NCBI GenBank assembly: GCA_037447655.1
Contig: JBBHKE010002608.1
Coordinates: 1 to 64,000 of the forward strand
Source of the DNA: Zygnema cylindricum
Taxonomy: Eukaryota > Streptophyta > Zygnematophyceae > Zygnematales > Zygnemataceae
Direction: 5' to 3'
Length of the DNA: 64,000 nt
Shown here: positions 34,493 to 46,545 of the stretch, in pieces
Layout of the letters: the number at the start of each line of letters is the position of its first letter
Position numbering within the stretch: position 1 is the first letter of the stretch
Notes under the pieces: model-generated
What the model was told of the DNA's origin: nothing
Seen by the model: only the letters and a program-made list of their open reading frames with translations
Database searches by the model: none
Position numbers and translations under genes: made by a program

Positions 34493-35001
34493 ATTTTTTG
34501 TACTTTTTTCGTTAATACGGTACAGTTTTGTACGTAAGCCACACTATTTAAAACGGCACTATACTAGAGTTGTTAACGCTGATTCAAAGAGTACCTTGAA
34601 TAATGTAAAGAAAAATTTAGAGTTATTTACTCTTTTTAAGGTTTTTGGGTCAAAATCCGTGGTGACGGAATTAGCGTTAATGACGCAAATTACGATTCGC
34701 GGTGTAGTGTAAATGGAAAACTATAATTAATAATATTATATTAATTATAAATCATTTTTTGTACTTTTTTCGTTAATACGGTACAGTTTTGTACGTAAGC
34801 CACACTATTTAAAACGGCAATATACTAGAGTTGTTAACGCTGATTCAAAGAGTACCTTGAATAATATAAAGAACAATTAAGAGTTATTTACTCTTTATAA
34901 GGTTTTTGGGTCAAAATCCGTGGTGACGGAATTAGCGTTAATGACGCAAATTACGATTCGCGATGTAGTGTAAATGGAAAACTATAATTAATAATATTAT
35001 T
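34493..35001. repeat. Tandem pair of about 247-bp direct repeats
   Basis: 34493-34739 and 34754-35001 are near-identical, each running from TTTTTTGTACTTTTTTCG to AATTAATAATATTAT and each containing the MITE-like end GATTCGCGGTGTA (GATTCGCGATGTA in the second). A local duplication inside the hAT, upstream of another MITE-like end (to about 35127). Confidence 0.85.
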
Positions 35002-35790
35002 TTATGCAAGGAAACGTGGCAGGTTATAGTCCACGTATTTAAATAATGTTGTTAACTATATTTTGTGATTTTTGGCTATAAGTAGTAGCGACTTATTAAT
35101 ACTAATAACAATGAGTGGTGTAGTGGTACATCTCCCTTTGCAAAAAAACAGCTCTTTTACCTCATTTTTTTATTATTTTGTCTTTTTGCAATCTCCCTTT
35201 ACGGATATTTTTTTTCCTCGACAGTCACCTCCTTCAATATATTTGTTCCTAATTTTGCTTGTAACTCTTAGATTAATGCTTAAACCCTTATATTAATTTT
35301 CATTCTCTCGCAAATCTAATTTTTTCGCTAAAATTTTCGGACGGTTTTTCTTTCGACTACAATACTATGTTATGAATTATGCAAAAAATGTAAATTTTTA
35401 ATTATGTATGTTTAAAAAAATATCATAGTTTTTCACATAGAAAATCAATTGACAAAAAACACATTGTGATGAGCAAAAAATCAAAAAAATGTTTTGTAGT
35501 ATCAAATATAGAAATAAACAAATAACAACCTAGTTCTATTTTTGACTCTATTATACAAATTCTCAACCTCAAACTTAAAACTACACAAAATCTATAAATC
35601 TAAATTTGGTATACCTACGACGCTTTGGTATTTTGATAAAAATAAGCATTCCGGCTTTAAAAAAAAAAAAGCAAAATAACACTAAAAAAATTGTGAAATA
35701 CAACAAAACTTTCAAAGAAAAAAAAAACAATATAACTAATTCTATAAAAATAACAATAATTAGAAAAAAAATCAAAAAAAAACTATTCAT

Positions 35791-38057
35791 TTAAAAGATC
35801 TCGGTTAGATCTAACACACAAAAGATCACTAACAATTGAAGCTGCCAGTGAGCTTCCTTCTTTGTTATCGTGTTTCCGGCATCCAAAAAATTGCATTCAG
35901 ACATGGAGCTAGAAGCTGGAATAGCTACAATAGATATAGCAACACCGGTTAGAATATGAAATACACCATCTTTCGCACGTACATTTGATTTTTTTTTCCA
36001 CCATTCAAGTATGTTAAAGTTCAACCTTTCGTCGTTGGTTAATTTTAGATCAAAATAATGTTTCATTTCGTCGTTAACGAGCGTTTTTTTGTCGGTGGTA
36101 ATAAGAACCTCATTTTCGTCATCGCTTTCACCAAAAAAATTGTGGAAACCGTCTTTACTTTGCGATGTTTTTCGTTTTTTTGTGATACGTTGGAGATCAC
36201 CGAAATCAACGTCATCACCGAGGTCGTTTGCGAGTTCTCGAAGTTTGACCCTTGCGCTCTCAATTTTGGTTTACGATACCCCAATTATTTCAAGCTTTTG
36301 TTTTTGTTAGGGATCTAAAAGAGCCGCGACAATATAATACTCATGATAGCCCCACATTGGTAGTGCAAAATTCACAAAAAGTTGTTTTAATTTTTGCAAG
36401 TTTGTGGAATCGGCGGGGCATTCTTTTTCAACGTCATTGTAAGATGTTTTTCTTATCTTACAATGGTTATGGAGAGACGATAGTTCAAACAAAACCAAAT
36501 GTAAAGTTGGTTCTTTGAATTTTTCCAACTTTAGGGTCGCTTCTTGAAACCTTTCCAATAATCCTATAAGTTCGGTAAGGTAAGTCTTATCGATATAAGC
36601 AAAAAATACCATTTTATTTTTTGCTTGGGCAATTGGTCCTATTTCATTAAATGCATTGTAAATACTTTTAAGCATTCGAAACAAAGAATTCCACATCGTT
36701 TCGTTTTCTTGTTTTAAAGTGTTTTTCAAAATATTTTGTAAATTACTCTGTTTAAAAAACGTGACCCATGATTTACACGCGTCAATTAGATCAAAAAAAT
36801 CAGGAACTTCTACATTTTATTTGCCTTTTTTGGAAGTTTCACTCTTATTCAAGATCGTTGTCACAATTGTAGCAATTTTATGGTGCGCGCCAGGTATCGA
36901 AGTAAACATACTCGGTAGACCTCCAATTGCACACATGTTGGAGCCACTATCAGTGACGACAATGCAACGATCAAAATTGGACATTTCATAATTGGCCAAA
37001 CAATTTTTGAAAGCTGTTAAAACATTTTCAGCGGTGTGTTTTTCCTCCGGAAAATGATCGACTTGAAGTGTCCGTGCATAAAGTTTAAATTCTTTGTCAA
37101 TAAACTTAGCGGTTACTGACATGAACGAGGTTCTTCTTATTGTCTCGGCCCAGAGATCGGTTGTGAATGCGACAAAAATATTGTTATCAATATTTTCTCT
37201 AAGTTTTGGGATGATCAAATTACGAATATCTTTCGCAAAAGATATAATGTAGTTTTATATGCTGTTGACGGACGGGAGTAGTTGGTCGAAGTCAACACTT
37301 TTGTTAGACGAAACACCAACATCAAACAATGCTTGACAAAATGCTTGAAAACTTGGGGAAAAAAACAAAAAAAAACAATAAAAAAACATCATACGATTAC
37401 TAACCATGATTAATAACGAAGGTTTTTGCCGAAACGATTTATTTTTTATAGATAGAAAAATAAAAAACAACATCATGACAAACCACATAATAATAATAAA
37501 AAAAAATAAGTGTATGAATATAAGTTGTTTATAAGGAAACAGTGATGAAGCTCAAATATATAAATTTATTAACAAAACAAGTTATAATGACATATACACT
37601 AACGTCATCTTAAATAGAATTTAAAATAAATCATACCTGAACCGTCGGCTATCGAAAATGGTTGAAGATCCTCACAACACATCAACGCCACCATTTTCGC
37701 AAATTATTATCGGTCACTCGTTTTCGTCTCCGTTTTTTAAAGAAACTTATGAAGAAGTCCTCTTGAATTATCCATATCGGCCAAATCTAAACATATGTGA
37801 GTGTTGATTTTTAAAGTACCGTTTGCTGACTTGTATTGATAAACTAAAAAACATGTATTATAAGCCACAAAACCTGCCACCTTTACCATGTATTTGTTTG
37901 ATGTTTTAACTTCATAGACATGTTCAAATTTTTTCCAACAATTTGAAGTGGCCCTGCTTTCTTTCACTAGGTAATATTGAGCAATTTCACCATTTTTTGA
38001 TTTTCGAAGTTCGTTTTGGATTGTGGTTTTAAGGGAAGTGAGGATGTTTTTTTCCAT
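35791..38057 (-). pseudogene. hAT transposase, broken
   Basis: Minus strand, in pieces. 37737-38057 resembles a BED-type DNA-binding N-terminus (NCWKKF, then GTLKINTHIC). 36817-37218 is the RNase-H-like core: FTTDLWAETIRRTSFMSV with the first catalytic Asp, and CIVVTDSGSNM with the second. 36307-36729 has LKLEKFKEPTLHLVLFEL and YYIVAALLDP. 35791-36066 is the C-terminal dimerisation block FNILEWWKKKS and IPASSSMSECNF. Fragments are separated by stops and frameshifts (near 37250, 36820, 36740 and 36300). Typical hAT domain order; no intact protein. Confidence 0.85.
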
Positions 38058-38387
38058 TTTAGTGTATGCCTAAGTTTTGTTTGAATTGTGGTCGAGTTTC
38101 TCTAACTCAAATAGCAATTCAATTTATCGATTTATTGTTTGACACATGTGAGTAAGCCAATAATTAGGATTAGTCGTGGGAAATTGACGTAATAGTTTTA
38201 TTTTCACTGATTTATTAACCGATTATTACTACATGTCGCAAGCAATTGACATAACAATATGATATATTTGTGGAAGCACGGTATACAATGCATAATCAGC
38301 ACCTTGCAATAATGTACGACATATGAATAAGCCAATAATTACGATTTTTTGCGTTCCGACAGATTTCCGAAATGAATAGTGTTACTA

Positions 38388-39001
38388 CACCGCGAATCGT
38401 AATTAGAGTAAATAACGCTGATTCGGCCGCCCTAAATTTCGACTCTATCACCTTCAATAGAGTAAATGATTATAAATTTTTCATTATGCTATTTAAAGTA
38501 AGGTTTAATTAGAGTAAAAAATTATACTATATGCTCGTTTTAAATAGTGTGGAGAACGGACGACGTCCGACCGTGCAGAATTGTACTTTTATAAGTAAAA
38601 AGGTACAAATAATGATTTAATAGAATCACGCTTGCACGTGAAATCACACTAAACAAAAATTCAATCACATCGAAAAAAAGTCGTTTGCATAACTCTCGTC
38701 CGTCGACAGCATCGTCGTCAGTGTGAACATTAACTGACATTCAGCGCGACAAATATTACTAACGTCATAATGACGTCAAAACTATAAAAACTGACAGATT
38801 TTTTACGTCTACTTAATTTAATGTTCATCATTTCAGCGTGGATAAATATTGCCGACATAACCTAATATAGAGTTCTTAAATAAATTAGAGTAAACTTCCT
38901 CGCTGAAAAGTTATATCACACAAATTAGCGTTCATAACTCTAATTGTTTTTTTTGTTTTTTTACTCTAATTTTTTCTTTACTCTAATTACGATTTGCGGT
39001 G
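38388..39001. mobile_element. TA-type MITE, CACCG ends (copy f)
   Basis: Ends CACCGCGAATCGTAATTAGAG at 38388 and CTCTAATTACGATTTGCGGTG ending at 39001, flanked by TA on both sides. 614 bp. Nested inside the hAT element. Confidence 0.75.
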
Positions 39002-39008
39002 TACATTA

Positions 39009-39207
39009 CACCGTGAATCGTTATTAGCCTTATGTACGCTGTATCGGCACCCCAAAACTTTTACATTGAGACCTTAAATATAATAAATTACACTATTGAA
39101 GGACGTGGACCATAATGTGCCACGTCTTCTGGCACTAAACTAGAATGAATGACGCTAATTTTTTCTTTACGCTAATAATTTATATATGTTAATAACCATT
39201 CAAGGTG
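39009..39207. mobile_element. TA-type MITE, short (copy g)
   Basis: Ends CACCGTGAATCGTTATTAG at 39009 and TTAATAACCATTCAAGGTG ending at 39207, flanked by TA. 199 bp, 7 bp from copy f. The ends are more diverged than in the other copies. Confidence 0.65.
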
Positions 39208-39522
39208 TACCATGTCAGATTTGCGACGCTTATCATGATGTCACGTATTTCCATGATACGAAAGAGTACAACGTACAAGAATGTTGGATTATAGAGACAG
39301 GACAAAATTTTCATTTTTTTTTTTTTGGTTGACCGACCGTTACCAATTTTTCTTTTATTCTGGTGAATGAACTGACAGTAACCGCCCGACCCCCAAAATT
39401 TGGCAACCGAATCCGTCCCCGATCCTGCGCGGGCCATCGGTTAACAGTCGGTCACGATTTCGGTTGACCATTTGCGACCTCTGATCAGGGGCCAAAACTG
39501 CCAAAAAATAGTCTTCGGCCGT

Positions 39523-40275
39523 AATGTTGTGTAACGGTTAAAATTATATCGTGATGAATTTGATACTCGATATATTGAATATCAACTAGTTAGAGGCCTT
39601 GATATATCGCACTAAAACCAACAAATTATATCGCGATATAGTTCACGATATATAATACTGTACTTATTTAAATAATTAAATCTAATACTTTATATAATAT
39701 GGTATGTTATCAAAAAAAAAAAATAGCATGGTACGCCACGTATAACCTGAATTTTGTTATGTAACTTCAATCTAGACAACGCAACCTGTAACCGCAAAAA
39801 AATCAATATGTTATACAGTTAGTATGTAATTACGTACAAAACTAAAAATTTCGAAACGAAAAATTCACACTTATTTCGTCAAATGAAAATGATGATCTGA
39901 CAACATTTTTTTGTACTGTTCGTTTTGCATGTCTACAGAATCTGGTTGGCACTATATTACATTTAAATATTAAGCAACACTAAATAACTAATAATAAATA
40001 AATAATAATTTATTATATTGAGACTCTAAATATAAAGCCAAGTAAAAACCACACATGTGAGTTGTTGTTGGCATTTGTTTTAGTGATCAATGTACAAAAA
40101 AAAATAGCAGCTCAATTTAGGGTACACTAGTGAATTATATGCCTAGATAATTTACAGCCTTCTGTTTTTTTAGGCAGTGATACTGAAATGTTTTTACTAA
40201 CTTTCGATATGACAAAATAATCCAGTACATATTAATTTGAAACTCATACAGACTTCAGTTTTCTACCTGTCTAGA
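39523..40275. other. AT-rich stretch with ATATCG-rich segment
   Basis: 39545-39660 is dense in TATATCG/CGATATA motifs, resembling 46411-46510. No inverted ends could be fixed. The rest is AT-rich without recognised features. Confidence 0.35.
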
Positions 40276-40894
40276 TATTAGTTTTAGGTGCTCACTTTAG
40301 CCCCTGGCCGAGGGCTAAGGTAGATAAGCCTAGAACATACACTGGGAAGGGGCGCCGTTATGTCGCTCACAAGAGTTTAGAGGTGGGAGAAAAAGTTCAT
40401 GTAGACAAAAGGAAGAGGCATGTTTAAACAACTCTGAATATGACTATAGAAATGAAGAAATTACAATTGTCACTCTGGACATTTGCGAGCTAATAAAACA
40501 AGATTCTCCTCTTAAGACTATGTGTATAATCTCTGTGATTTGATGATATGTGTACAATGTGTTTCTATGTGAATAATACAAAACATCATTGTCCACCAAA
40601 TTTATGTGTAAAAGCTTGTTCTATGAGAGATAAACTCTTCTTGTGCAATGATCTCTATTTCTATGTGTGCACTCCTATCCAATAATAATGTGCACTTGTG
40701 TGGTCCAATAACTACACGCCAACATATACACTGTTAGCCGTCGGTGGCCGTGCCCAAAGAAATACGTCAGTTTTGCACCACACTGTATGTCGTGGAGTCG
40801 TCCCCCAATTCTGTACATTCGATCATGCCATCGGTACAATATCGACGCTCCGATTTCCGTACACAATATCAGCCGAGATTATCCAAAACCAACA
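40276..40894 (-). repeat. L 3' LTR
   Basis: 619 bp; direct-repeat partner of 45590-46209. Shared landmarks are AGCCCCTGGCCGAGGG and TACACTGTTAGCCGTCGGTG. Confidence 0.85.
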
Positions 40895-41699
40895 CTCCCA
40901 CTCGAGCTGGTGTCGATATTTGCCGCGCTCCTCGATTTCATCGAATCGGTAATTGCTTAGCGTTTCGATGGTAATGTACCTGCGTAATATTTTTTGTACA
41001 TTCTGTACCCTGCTGAATCCAAAAAAAATTGTGATTTCGTTAGTACTTTGTATATTTTGCATCACGTAATTTTGTCCGTTGGGACCCCTTATGGTCCTGA
41101 GAATCTTGGTCGTTCGTTTGTGAACCGTGATGATTTGACTGTCGCGTGTGTAAATTTCGCCGCTGGCGACCTCGTTCTCTGCGAATGATTCTGAAATTAG
41201 ATTACCTGACAGGCAATCCATCTCAATCGTTCGATCCTCATCATCCAAGATTCGCGTTACTCTTAGTGACCCCTCGCTGCGATTTCTTTTGTGTGCAATT
41301 GTTCGACTTTAGCGTCGCAGAGTGTCGTATGATCAAATTGGCGATGCAATAGCAATTGTGATCGTTTGTTGCTTGAACATGTGGCCGCAATTACGTCGCT
41401 TGAAATCTGTGACTGTCCTTTTTGTTCACGCTATCGTCGCTCGTTCACAAAGGTACCTGTACCGCCTTTGTCGCATCCATATAGTTGGAGGCGCTCAAGG
41501 TACTCTGTACTATTAGGTATCTCTTTTGTTTTCTTCAATTCCTCTGCTCTGATTTCTTCTAAGTCCTTTGCTCTCCTGTCATAGTGTAAGATGTTATAGT
41601 TTAGACTTTCTCTATCCCTTAGACTGCCATGACCTAGAGTGTTTCTCTGACTTAGGCTTTCCTCCTCCTCTAAGTTGTTTGCCTCTTTTTCCGTCTTTA

Positions 41700-42300
41700 A
41701 TTCTTCAATTATAAATTTTCCAAGGAATTTTGTAAAAGGGACGAGATAATAACACCAAACTCAAAAATTCACAGCGGAATAATCCTAAAGATTTTCTCGT
41801 AGCAATAGTAGAGGTACGCAGCATCCACAAGGAATAATTAAGGTTTATTAATGAAAAGGAAGATTACAAGATTGAAAGCTCGTTGTAAAGGTCTATTCAA
41901 GAGTCTGTTGTTGACTAGGTCTATTGGACTATTTAAACTATTCAGTTGCTAGTTAACTAGGTACTATCCTTTTGTACACGTGGACCTTCTCGGTCAACCA
42001 TGATCAATCTAACTATCTTTTAGAACAAAGTAGTCAAATCTACATTTTGAGGCGTTGCTATACTACTACGTTGCGCTGTTATGTTACAACGCTACATTGT
42101 TATACCGCTACGCTGCGGTTCTCCGTTGCTATGGTGCGCTAGTCTGCATCGCAGTTGCGGTGCTCTGAAACCGCAACTACAACAACCTATTCCGTAACCT
42201 TGTTACAAATTTGGGGTTTTGGAATTCCTTCCTCTTCCCATCCACGACTTTTGTTGCTCCTTCTATGTGGAGGCTTTTATTTGGCGGAGATCTGAGGCGC
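41700..42300. other. L interior, non-coding segment
   Basis: No useful frame. 42050-42180 is dense in GCTACG/GCTACA motifs (TTGCGCTGTTATGTTACAACG and similar). It could be a nested, diverged LTR, but no partner copy is present in the window. Confidence 0.3.
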
Positions 42301-44603
42301 CTCTTGATTTGTTCGATGGATTTTTGAGGTAAGAATAACATCCTTGCTTTTTGATGAGGTCGTAATGTTGAATTTTTGATCTATTGCTTTCCTTTTTCTC
42401 TGTCTAAGATGAGAACTTGATTTCTTCCTCTGTTGTAGCTCTTGCAATTTGCGGTTTTCTATTGAGCTCCGATGCAAACATAGATGTTAGTATAAATTTA
42501 CACACTCCTTCTAACCCACTCACGCCTTCCGTTTTGATCTCTCTTTGCCGGTTCTTTTCCATGGGGTGCATGACCGGCTAAACTTTAGCCTCTGCCCGAA
42601 TTTTTCAAGATGGAGACTTGGCAAGGTTAATCGTCCCTCCAAATTTCGGTGAGTCTCCCATCTCTCTCCTTTGAAGCTTTCCACTACCTAATGTATTGCA
42701 ATTTAGGGCTAGCAATACATCCTTCTAGGTCTTTAGAATTTTTATGGCTTGAATCTCTAACACCTTGTTTTTTTGTACAGATTTGGCCTCAATAATTTAC
42801 TCGATTAGGGAGTTCGACTGGATGTACACTCCCATTATCGTTGGATTCTCTACTCCATTTTGGTGAGTTCTGGTGAAATTGTCTGTTTGCTGCTGCTATT
42901 CATTTTCTACAGGGATTCTGAGGGTTAGTGTCATTCTTTGGAGTTTGGGTGAGGTTCCTTTTGCTGAAGTTCTTTCTTTTCTTGCAAATGTTTTCTCTCC
43001 TCCGGTTTCTCTAATGACAATTTTTGACTCCTCCTTATCTTCTCTTTTGTTAACAAACTTTCCATCTTTTCCGTTGACTTGAAGACATGCGATGTCTTCT
43101 TTGCTAGAGGTCTCGGCGGAATATCTGAATGCACCGGCATTCTGCTCAATTCTCTGCTCCTCCTCGCTCGAGTTATTGGATTGTAAGTTCCCACCTGTCC
43201 CCTCTTTTGTCCTTCTCAACTCCGTTATTCTTAAGTTTCAGTTTTATGTTTAGTTTCAGATTTTCCTTTTCCTGTGGCTTTTTTAGGTTTGCGTCTCTGA
43301 TAGTCAACCTCTAATCTGAATTCCTTTGTGTTAGTTTCAATTTCTATGAGCTCTAACACATGTCTCCATGGTATGCTAGTTTATATATTGGCAAATTCTA
43401 ACACCTCTCCCTATAGATTTGCACAACCTTTGTCCTCTTTGATACTTGGGTCTTGTCCACCTATGCGGTTTGTGATGGCCAGTGTTGAAGTGGACTCGGA
43501 ATTATCGGTTGGTGATGGTGGTGGTTGATATGTGGAGCGTTTCGTCGTCACTTCCATCTTTGGTGAAGATTAAACTTCCTTGCTCCTGTTCCTCTCTTTC
43601 CTGCTCTCCTTGCTCTCCTTGCTGTTGTTCATGATGACCTTGAGCTTGTTAGTGTCTTGATCTCTGGTTATTCTTGCATTTATCATGCTTGTCAACAATT
43701 GAACTGGGAGTCCCTGTGTTCCCTCTTTGCCCCTCCATGTGCTCCCATGCGTTAGCTTCTTGTCTAGATCTGTTTTCTGACCTCCATATCGATTTCTGAT
43801 TTGCAGATTGGCGTTTTTGCCATGGTTGATGGGATTCCCGTGGATGACCGCAAGACCTGTTACTATAGCCCCTTGGCTACATCTTTTTTGTGTGCTTCTC
43901 ACACTTCTACAGATTTCGATACCAAATGATTGGTGACTATCCGTGCCGATTTCTGTGGGTGTACCTTCTATGCTCTCCTTTTGTGGTCGAACTCTGTTCT
44001 TGTCTACTTTTTCTTTTTGTGTAGCTTTTCTCCATGAGGTCTTGCTTCTCTTCTTCTTTCCTTTGATCAAGATCTGTCATATTTTTTCCTTGGATTTTAC
44101 TGTTCGATCGTTTGAATCTTCTTTAATATGGCCCAGTTTTTCTTCTGACAGGTTATTGAATTTCGATGCACCTGAGAGTTTTGATTCTTTGCTAGAATTC
44201 GAGTGTGGAGGTGGAACTTGTGAGACTAGATCGATCATGAGCTCTAGAGATTGATGGAATTGCATGTTGTTGATCGCTCGGTGATTCTCTTGTGAGATTC
44301 TCTTCCTGTCTCTCCTTTCCATATCCCTCCCACTTTTTTGATCTCATGCAGTGTTCTGAGATACTTGCAGCTCGTTAGATTTGAGCGTGAAATCTGCTTC
44401 CCTGCTCCTTGTCAAATGATTGACTGCTTGCCGTTCCAATTTGCTTTGGAATGCCTTGAGTCTTTGTCCATCAGTTCTTGTTTCGTGCTGATTTTTCTGC
44501 CACTGTTTTGCATATTCTTTAAATGCACCCGTTTGACTCGGTTAGAGCTGTACTTTGTTGTGGCCTCGATCCCGCAGAAGTTCTTCTCTCCCTTTGCATT
44601 TTG

Positions 44604-45350
44604 TTAGTGAATATCTACACCCTTGTCGGTAAGCAATTCCTCCCTGATCTGTCGTGATCTTGTTGACAGAGTTTGGGTCACAGTTTCATTTGTTTGTTGC
44701 AGATTCCAGTTGGGGTTTGGATTCGCTTCGTTTGATTTGCTTGTCTCTTTCGCTATCTCCACTCTCTGTGTGCAGTTTGTTTTTTTCCTGCATGAAGTTA
44801 GACTCCTCGTTGTGATCTGGGCAAGCCTCCTCCTTCCTGTCATTGTCACTTTATTGTGACTGGCTGACCCTATCTTCTCCTTTTGTTCCACTTGTAGTTG
44901 AACTGTCGGAGCCATCAGAGTTTGTGTCGACTTTGGACACGTTTGTGGTTTTGGATTCAATCTCCAGCAGCACCTCCACCACTTTGTTCCACCCCCACTG
45001 TTCCGAGTTTTGCTCGACTCACCAGGTGAGGACATATATGAATTGCTTTGGTAGTGAGAGAACTTACCAATCAGCGTAGCCATTGAGAAAACAAGGAGTG
45101 CATTCTTTGCTGGGTCTAATAAGTTAATATAGTGAGTGATGTATGATTCGATAGATGTTCCATCTTCAATAGATGTTTGGAGGATCATCTTGGTTAGCTT
45201 TGTCCTGTTAGACCATTTGGGTGTGATCAACTCCGCTAAACTTTTGACTGAGTCGTAATGGTCTTTCCCACTTTGAGAGATCTTAGTTGCTTTCCATTCT
45301 GTCTTCTCTATCCCCTTTGACCGTGTTGTATTATTGACATGGTCCCTCAT
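44604..45350 (-). CDS. L, possible gag-like open frame
   Basis: Minus frame of 248 codons starting about 240 bp after the primer binding site, the position expected for gag. It has SGKDHYDSVKSLAELITPKW, TKMILQTSIEDGTSIESYI and LLDPAKNALLVF, loosely like a capsid helical region, then a hydrophilic Ser/Thr/Gln-rich tail. No zinc knuckle is visible. Other minus frames follow at 43570-44070 and 42896-43219, Lys- and Glu-rich and without recognised domains. Assignment rests on position; it may be a decayed or non-coding frame. Confidence 0.35.
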   Translation of the reverse strand: MRDHVNNTTRSKGIEKTEWKATKISQSGKDHYDSVKSLAELITPKWSNRTKLTKMILQTSIEDGTSIESYITHYINLLDPAKNALLVFSMATLIGKFSHYQSNSYMSSPGESSKTRNSGGGTKWWRCCWRLNPKPQTCPKSTQTLMAPTVQLQVEQKEKIGSASHNKVTMTGRRRLAQITTRSLTSCRKKTNCTQRVEIAKETSKSNEANPNPNWNLQQTNETVTQTLSTRSRQIREELLTDKGVDIH

Positions 45351-45575
45351 GATCTCTCTTTAACAAAATGTTTGGTCTTCTGTCTGAGAGGCTTGGCTTC
45401 CGATGAAACCGTTATGATCATGTTGAAACCAATATGATCACGTTTTCTATTTGCTGCATTTGTAGCTTGGGCAAGAATCGGAAGTGATGTTGCTTTGGAC
45501 TCACTGCTCGGATTCGCCTGCACTTAACTCCTCTACTCTATGGACTCTGAAGACACACGGGGCACCACTATTGCA

Positions 45576-45589
45576 GTGGACCCATAACC
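45576..45589 (-). promoter_or_regulatory. L primer binding site, half initiator-tRNA-Met type
   Basis: Directly after the LTR end on the coding strand: GGTTATGGGTCCAC, matching the complement of the initiator tRNA-Met anticodon arm at 13 of 14 bases. The included ATG meets a TAG after five codons. Confidence 0.65.
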
Positions 45590-46209
45590 TATTAGTTTTA
45601 GGCGCTCACTTTAGCCCCTGGCCGAGGGTTAAGGTAGATAAGCCTAAAACATATACTGGGAAGGGGCACTGTTATGTGGCTCACAAGAGTTTAGAGGTGG
45701 GAGAAGAAATAGATGTAGACAATTGGGAGAGGCATGTTTAAACAGCTTTGAATAGGATCATAGAAATGTAGAAATTTCAATTGTCACTCTGGACATTCGC
45801 TAACTAACAAAGTTAGATTCTCCTCCTAAGGCTGTGTGTCTAGTCTTTGTCATTTGGTGATTTGTGTATAATGTGTTTCTATGTGAACAATACTAAACAT
45901 CATTATCTACCAAATTGCTGTGTAAAAGCTTGTTTTATGAGAGATAAACTCTTCTTTTGCAATGATCTCTATGTATATGTGTGCACTCCTATCCAATAAT
46001 AATTTGCACTCGTGTGGTCTATTAACTACACGCTAAGATATACACTGTTAGCCGTCGGTGGCCGCGCCCAAAAAAATTCGTCAGTTTTGCACAAAACTGA
46101 ATGTCGTGGAATCATCCTCTGATTCCATATGATTCGATTCTACCATCCGTACAATATCGGCACTCTGATTTCCTTAAACAATATTGGTCAAGATTGTCCA
46201 AAACCAACA
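45590..46209 (-). repeat. L 5' LTR
   Basis: 620 bp, pair of 40276-40894, with scattered substitutions, some of them C-to-T or G-to-A. Confidence 0.85.
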
Positions 46210-46545
46210 CTGGCCACTACGGGTGCCCATGTCCGACCACTACGGCCACTACACCAGTAGCACTTGTCTTCTATTTCAGGAAACATATTTTCCAAGCATA
46301 ATGTCAGAAAAAACCACACAAATACTCTGAAAACCAAAGAAGACAACTTGGCAATAGTATGGGGGCACAAACACTTACGAATAATTAAAAAAGAAAAAAA
46401 ATCAAACTTTGATATATCGCGATATAATATAGCGGCATATCGGCCCCATATATCGACGAAAAATTGCGATATCTAGCTCCTCGATATATTGAAGCGATAT
46501 ATCGAATATCGGGTACTTAGAATTCAGTACATATAGAACACTACG
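46210..46545. other. AT-rich spacer with ATATCG-rich segment
   Basis: 46411-46510 carries repeated GATATATCG-like motifs similar to 39545-39660. No gene. Confidence 0.35.

Larger units (their letters stand above)
33940..39483 (-). mobile_element. hAT DNA transposon
   Basis: 5544 bp bounded by 13-bp terminal inverted repeats CAGAGGTCGCAAA (33940) and TTTGCGACCTCTG (ending 39483). It encodes a broken hAT transposase on minus. Subterminal CGGTTAACGGTCGG-like repeats lie at both ends. No 8-bp target duplication is seen; instead both flanks carry a related block of about 36 bp (33902-33939, 39487-39522). MITEs and direct repeats are nested inside. Confidence 0.8.
40276..46209 (-). mobile_element. 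LTR retrotransposon L, no recognisable pol (LARD-like)
   Basis: 5934 bp with LTRs 40276-40894 and 45590-46209. Coding direction is minus, fixed by a half-tRNA primer binding site at 45576-45589 next to the right LTR and a polypurine-like GAGTGGGAG next to the left LTR. On that strand the LTRs run TGTTGG to CTAATA, so the 3' dinucleotide is TA, not CA. Flanks CTAGA and CTGGC match only in part. The interior is purine-rich on minus with scattered frames but no readable protease, integrase or reverse transcriptase. Confidence 0.7.
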
